Origin: Gonatopus flavifemur
Taxonomy: Eukaryota > Arthropoda > Insecta > Hymenoptera > Dryinidae
Reading direction: 5' to 3'
Length of the DNA: 64,000 nucleotides
Assembly: GCA_018340375.1 (NCBI GenBank)
Contig: JAFFJZ010000002.1
Coordinates: forward strand, 25,872,001 to 25,936,000
Below, piece after piece: positions 59,237-64,000 of this stretch. The stretch's first letter is position 1. Every line of letters starts with the position of its first letter. A program made the translations under genes and the position numbers. The notes under the pieces are model-generated. The model had not been told where the DNA came from. It searched no databases and worked only from the letters and a program-made list of their open reading frames with translations.

Positions 59237-59427
59237 GCCAGATTCGAGACCGAGACCGTTTTTACCCTCTCTATCAACCGCTTCCCCTTTCTCCCACCAT
59301 GCGAATTATGTCGGGTGAGCGAGAGAGAAAGAGTAACCATCATTCTCTCGGTCACCCGACATAATTCGCATGGTGGGGGAAAGGGGAAGCGGTTGATGGA
59401 GAGGGTAAAAACGGTCTCGAATCTGGC
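59237..59427. repeat. Near-perfect hairpin, about 85-bp arms
   Basis: The left arm (GCCAGATTCGAGACC...) and right arm (...GGTCTCGAATCTGGC) match over about 85 bases with only a few differences. These include an extra GAGACC copy in the left arm and T/C changes. The loop is about 16 bases near 59335. The arms extend weakly outward through TCGCGA. The left arm includes CATGCGAATTATGTCGGGTG. A transcript would fold into a long stem. Confidence 0.9.
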
Positions 59428-60173
59428 ATCATTGATCGCGAGCCATCACTCAATTCTTATTTCAAAGTCGCGATGAGAATTAGAGAATGATAATCAGTCT
59501 CGTATACTTTTCTCCGTAAAATACAGAATGATTTCCATCGATCAACACTTACAGCGATTTGACAAACAACGATTTGATGAATACGTTTGAAAATTGAAAA
59601 TTGTAAGAGAGATTCAAGATTCTTTTCGAGGTTTCCTCAATTAATGCGGAAAGGGATAACGGATCAATTCAATCCATCGTACGTATTCATATATGTACTT
59701 ATGTAATGTTTTATGCGGGCTTAAACGTGAATTACTTTTGAAACAACTTCTTCCGTACAAATTTTTATTCGCAATACTCACGTCGGATGAAGTCTTGTGT
59801 ATATTGTAAAACTTCATTTTAATTGACAGTTAGTTCAAGAGTGTTTCATTCTTCCTTCTTTTCTTATCTTCCACGCCTCCATTTATCAAGGTACAATTCG
59901 TTTTCTTCTTATATACATCGATAATCATAATAATCGCCATAGTAATAAGTATTCGTTATCATTAATAATAACTATATCATACAAGTCGAGTAGGCACACG
60001 CATACTAATGAGATATATATATATATACAAATACCCACGATAGTTTGTTTCATTTCAGTTGAATGAGTGAAAAATGGACGTTAATATGCGACGAATAACG
60101 ATTTTTCAAATATGCATCGACGATCAAATTCTCACTTCGGATGAAGAAGACTTCTCATTTTTCACGGATCAAT
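59428..60173. other. Intergenic DNA
   Basis: An AT dinucleotide microsatellite lies at about 60012-60026. No gene or sharply bounded repeat is seen. Confidence 0.5.
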
Positions 60174-60264
60174 TACTCTCTAAATCCAAATCAGTGAAAA
60201 GTACTGAGAATCAGTGAAATTCACTGATTCTAAGTGCTTTTCACTGATTCGGATTTACAGAGTA
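60174..60264. repeat. Minimal hairpin MITE, TACTCTCTAAATCC arms
   Basis: At 91 bp it is almost all stem: TACTCTCTAAATCCAAATCA pairs with TGATTCGGATTTACAGAGTA, then GTGAAAAGTACTGAGAATCA with TGATTCTAAGTGCTTTTCAC. The loop is only a few bases. TA at each end may be the target duplication. Confidence 0.8.
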
Positions 60265-60809
60265 GGCACCATTGATCATCAAAATTTTGAAAATTATTTT
60301 GGGAACATCCATATCATCTAGGGTGGATCTAGAAATAATAATAACCTAAAACTTCATGAATTTGTGTAATATATTTGTGTAATATATGCAGATTGTTCCA
60401 GAAAAATTCCACCCTTTCCAAGTGGCATGCCGAAAAAAAAAAGATTAGATCCACTGAGATCTAAGTAGATCTCTTGAGATAAATGTAGATTTTCTAGACT
60501 AGAAATTCAATCGAGTTAACCTGGCGTTTAATTAGCACCCGACCAGGTCCTGATCGGGTCTTCATCAAACACCAAGTTGACCCGATCAAATGTGACTGAA
60601 TTTCCAGAAGGGTTTATGAAAGTTGAACATTTCTGAGCTCATGCTCCTAACATTCCTGTGAAAAAATCGTTCAGGTCTGATAATGCGTGTCCAGGCTTAA
60701 TCATGGTGATTTTTTGGAAAAATTCTTCGTATTCAATACTGACTGCACGTGATTGAGCCTGATCATACCTGGTCGTTCATTTTTGAGCTTTGTCATCACT
60801 TCAAAGGCT
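60265..60809. other. Intergenic DNA with word-family repeats
   Basis: AGATCTAAGTAGATCTC words lie at 60450-60490 and CCAGGTCCTGATCGGG-type words at 60540-60780. A duplicated TTGTGTAATATA is at 60362-60387. No gene is seen. Confidence 0.45.
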
Positions 60810-61240
60810 TCAATTTTGTACCCACGTGGAAACTCGTGATCAAGCTGAACCGCCAGCGTTTATGCCAGACAAACTATTCTCGCCCGTGATCATGCAAAAT
60901 CTCACCGACCGAGGAATATTCATACAAAATGACTGTGTGTTGATTTTTTTATCACGAATACACATGCTTTATCATGCTAAATCGGCCACAAACGCAGGCG
61001 CGTACGCCTGATCACGCATGATCACGCCTGAAAACTGGAAACTAGAAAATGGGAGTTGCATAGGCACAATAAGTAGAAATGATTGACAATGAATGAGTAT
61101 TTGATAACATTGTTGCAGTTTCATTCCTTACGGAAAACTTGTTGGTTTTGTATGAATTTCTCATGTATAATGGAGCATAATCAAGCGTGATTGGGCATAA
61201 TTGGGCATGATTAGTCCTCATCACGTGGGTACAAAATTGA
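60810..61240. mobile_element. Element with TCAATTTTGTACCCACGTG ends
   Basis: TCAATTTTGTACCCACGTG (from 60810) is mirrored by CACGTGGGTACAAAATTGA (to 61240), a perfect 19-base inverted repeat. The interior is rich in TGATCACGCCTGATCA words that continue past the right end to about 61290. Confidence 0.75.
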
Positions 61241-61316
61241 GGTCTGATCACGCCTGATCAGGCTTTAGTCATCAGCCCTGATCAGGCGTGAGCAGGCATG
61301 GACAAATTTTCCACGG

Positions 61317-61688
61317 GTTGGAATGATGGCTTATTATGAAGTTTGGATCATGGTGCCTGTAGCAGATAACAGATCAGACAGGTGCCTTTGTAACAGCAAC
61401 TTGCATTTTTCAAAGTGTGAAATGTAATTTTCTTATATTTACTTTTGAATAATATGAGACATCATGTCATCCATCGTCAGATACTCAGTATCACACAGTT
61501 ACAATTTATTCAAGTTTAAGTATGTCTGGCAATGGATGACCTGATTTATAATAGTATTCGGAAGTAAATATGGGGAAATTACGTTTCAAACTTCGGAAAA
61601 TTCAAGTTACTCTTTTAAGCACCTTTTTAATTTGTTATCTGCCAAAGGCACCATGATCCAAACTTCATATGAAGCCATCGTTCCGACC
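61317..61688. mobile_element. Foldback MITE with GGTTGGAATGATGGCTT arms
   Basis: The left arm GGTTGGAATGATGGCTTATT matches the reversed right arm GGTCGGAACGATGGCTTCAT. Both continue with ATGAAGTTTGGATCATGGTG and AGATAACA. An inner pair GTCATCCATCGTCAGA / CAATGGATGAC adds to the fold. About 372 bp. Confidence 0.75.
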
Positions 61689-62159
61689 TATATTAGGAGC
61701 ATGCGCTAAGGAATTTTCAGATCTTATAAAAAGACGAATGTCTGGCGTCACAGGCTCTTGGTCTATCTCTCCAGATCTAAATTTTGGCAAACAAAGATTT
61801 ATGGAGATCCACAGAGATCTCCAGAAGTGTCCAGAAATCTTTTCGAATTTTCCTGTATTTTTCTGGATTCCTTGCAGAATTGGAATCTTTGGGAGCGAGT
61901 GGATATCAGAAAACTCCAAAGATCGTTGTCCAAGTTGAGATGTTCAGATGTGAGGAGATATAAACAGATTTGTAGAGATTTTTGCCAAAATTGAGATCTG
62001 ATCTGCTTAGATCTCATTAGACCTAATTTTTTTTTTTCTCGGGACTTTGAGTGGTGAAACAAGACATTTTTTCCTTTATGAAAAAGCTGTAGCTGTCAAA
62101 TGGCTATTTTCAAAGCTGATTCCAATTTGAGTGGGAGCTTTATGAGTCATCTCAGAGTC
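61689..62159. repeat. AGATCT/TCTGGA word-rich repeat DNA
   Basis: The stretch repeats GGAGATC, AGATCTCCAGAAG and AGATCTCATTAG. ORFs of 78-89 codons on both strands overlap and come from the repeat. It may pair with the AGATCTAAGTAGATCTC stretch near 60450. Confidence 0.4.
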
Positions 62160-62194
62160 CCGAGGGTTTCGATTAGAGATTCATTAGTGAATCA

Positions 62195-62690
62195 ACCCTG
62201 GTACAAGAATCTCTCTGAATCTCTCTGAAAATTTCACGTTTTGCAAGAAATTCAGAGAGATTCAGGAAATTCCAGAGAAATTCAGAAAAATTCTGAGTGA
62301 TTCAGGAAGATTCAGGGAAATGCGGAGACTGTTGGATTGGGAGAATTTGAGCGTGGATTTTTTCAGAGGGATTCAGAGAGATTGAAAGAAATCCAGAGGG
62401 ACTCACACAAATTCAGAAGAATTTAGAGAGATTTGGACAAGTTCAGAGGAAGCTGTGGAATTTGAATACATAAAATTCTGGCGGATTCATAGAAATTCAG
62501 TAGGATTCCGGAAGATTTTTCAATCTCTACCAGGACAAATTCAGAGAGATTCAACGGAAGTTGGAGGGATTCAAGATGTATTACTATCTGACATGTCTCT
62601 CACTTCTTCTGAATTATTCTGAAATTCCTCTGAATCTTTTTGAAGAATTTCCTAAAATATAGAGACCTTCAGAGATATTTATTCAGCAGG
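62195..62690. repeat. Degenerate minisatellite of GATTCAGAGA
   Basis: A unit of about 10 bases (AATTCAGAGAGATTCAG) recurs some 20-30 times with substitutions; the flanks carry the inverse (AATCTCTCTGAATCTCTC). It is strongly purine-biased on the plus strand. No coding function is visible. Confidence 0.7.
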
Positions 62691-62816
62691 GAAGAACTGA
62701 CAAGTCATTGTTTGTTATTATTAGGTGCACTAACAAAATCTTAATGAGGATGCGATGAGGGAAAACTACTTCTATCCTTCAGAATAATTTAAGCGAATCC
62801 TAATTAGCAACAACTG

Positions 62817-63031
62817 CCCGAGTCAAAAAGTGGAACCTAATTTAGCTCGGATTCGTTGCGTATTGCGGAGTGGATCAGGGTGGATTTTATTTTCCGCCTT
62901 GATCTCGCTCTGTTTTCAAAATTCTCATTGAACCTGATATTAATCTTTTTATGACCTGATTCAACTCTGGATCGTTGAGTATTACGGAGTTAATCAGGGT
63001 TCAAAAGTTATTACAATTTTTTGACTCGGGT
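62817..63031. mobile_element. MITE with CCCGAGTCAAAAA termini
   Basis: CCCGAGTCAAAAA (62817) is mirrored by TTTTTGACTCGGG (63031), perfect over 13 bases. Inner words GATTCGTTGCGTATTGCGGAG and GGATCGTTGAGTATTACGGAG are direct repeats, and GGAACCT / GGGTTC are inverted. Confidence 0.75.
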
Positions 63032-63223
63032 GGATTTATCCCTAGATGAGCAGTCCATGCCTAACCCTGGTCATGGCCTTGAAAGGTAAACCTCATTCCA
63101 GATGAATATGTCAGCTCCTCATCATATCTTAGGTTAAACTCATCATAATTTTTCAGTCGAGATCTAGGAATCTGTGATATGTCTGTCCTGTCAGATTTTA
63201 TTTCAGAAAAACAGAAACTGCAA

Positions 63224-63439
63224 CCCAGATAGCATTTCAACCTTGCTTCAATGTTGTCAGGTAAGCTTGTGACAAGGTTGACATAAGCCTCCTAGTTGAC
63301 ACACGACAAGGGTACAAGCTTACAAAACCCTTGCAGCAAAGTTGAAGCAGGCTTACACTGACAGGGTTGTCAACACCAATTCAAAAACAATCGAATGACA
63401 AGCCTGACAAGCTTATGACAAGCTTACATGTTATCTGGG
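63224..63439. mobile_element. MITE with CCCAGATAGCAT ends, AAGCTTG-rich
   Basis: CCCAGATAGCAT pairs with ATGTTATCTGGG. The interior repeats AAGCTTGTGACAAGG / CAAGCTTATGACAAGC / TGTCAACAC words. About 216 bp. Its CCCAGATAG ends recall the element at 35476-35722. Confidence 0.7.
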
Positions 63440-64000
63440 AACTAACCTGCAAGATTTTACTCTACACCATCTGAAAATCCCCTTCACATTCATCTAAAAT
63501 AAATTCATACTGCATCCTACGTAGGCTTCCATGATTGATAAAAGAACTGTACAGTACATTATGAATTGAGCGAAGCTCCAGGTTTTTTCCAGTGGGCAAG
63601 GCTCGGGACTACAGTCCTCCTCGTCTCCACCCTCTTCTCCACTTTTTAACAATTTTCAACTATGCATCTGTATCAAATAATTGGTATAATTGGATAAATG
63701 ATCAACGGTGCTCCATACTCCGACCTTGTTTGGCAATAATTCAGTCACTAGACCAAGAGGATTGATTTCGTCGATGCATCAAAAAGTCGACAAATTTGAA
63801 GGACAAACAAATAGATCTAATTGAAAGCTTCTTGAATCTTCCAGATCCCTCACAATACATCACCCAAGAAGTCGGATCCAATCTAATTCAGAACAATGAC
63901 GTTAAGCTTGTTGGAATCGCATAAGATTTAAAATCGATTCAATTGAATCTGAGTCTTCCTTCCGACCAAGTGTTTGATGCGAATATGTAACAAGTTCGTG
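63440..64000. other. Intergenic DNA, no gene seen
   Basis: AT-rich sequence with a short GC-richer patch at 63560-63640. No inverted repeat with clear ends and no credible ORF. Confidence 0.45.

Overview
This 64 kb window is AT-rich nuclear DNA from an insect. The evidence is GT-AG introns, many of them only 60-90 bases long, a complete irritans-type mariner, and dozens of miniature inverted-repeat elements (MITEs) nested in each other. A parasitoid wasp or a similar MITE-rich insect would fit, but nothing here fixes the order or species. Almost all of the window is intergenic or long-intron DNA made of transposon debris.

Three pieces of coding DNA can be argued for. (1) 47220-53148, plus strand: four exons of a large secreted, disordered, Pro/Ser/Thr/Gln-rich protein of about 1463 residues. 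The splice phases agree at every junction. The 5' leader begins at an acceptor, so the promoter lies further left, and the 3' UTR may reach about 56.3 kb. I cannot name the family. (2) 14486-15779: a 1.29 kb mariner with perfect terminal repeats, TA target duplications and an intact 349-residue DD34D transposase, probably a recent arrival. (3) 38450-39240: a compact unit with a TATA box and at least five consecutive intron-like segments of 63-84 bases. It can encode a short peptide with a signal-peptide-like start; the choice of first donor and the use of the last exons are unsettled. This is the best candidate in the window for something undescribed.

Layout: 0-14 kb, nested foldbacks and MITEs; 14.5-15.8 kb, mariner; 16-37 kb, MITEs, a composite element at 20.3-22.0 kb and an inverted exon-like duplication at 22.2-23.1 kb; 37.4-38.3 kb, two MITEs, the second (TTAA-flanked) holding a perfect 62-bp hairpin; 38.4-39.2 kb, the small-exon unit; 39.3-47 kb, intergenic or 5' intron with palindromes; 47.2-56.3 kb, the large gene; 57-64 kb, hairpins, a piggyBac-like MITE, a GATTCAGAGA minisatellite and several MITEs. 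Several elements share TA-flanked ends of the form CACGG(A)nAA...TTCCGTG or CACTG...CAGTG, which suggests Tc1/mariner-mobilised families. No tRNA, rRNA or CRISPR was seen.
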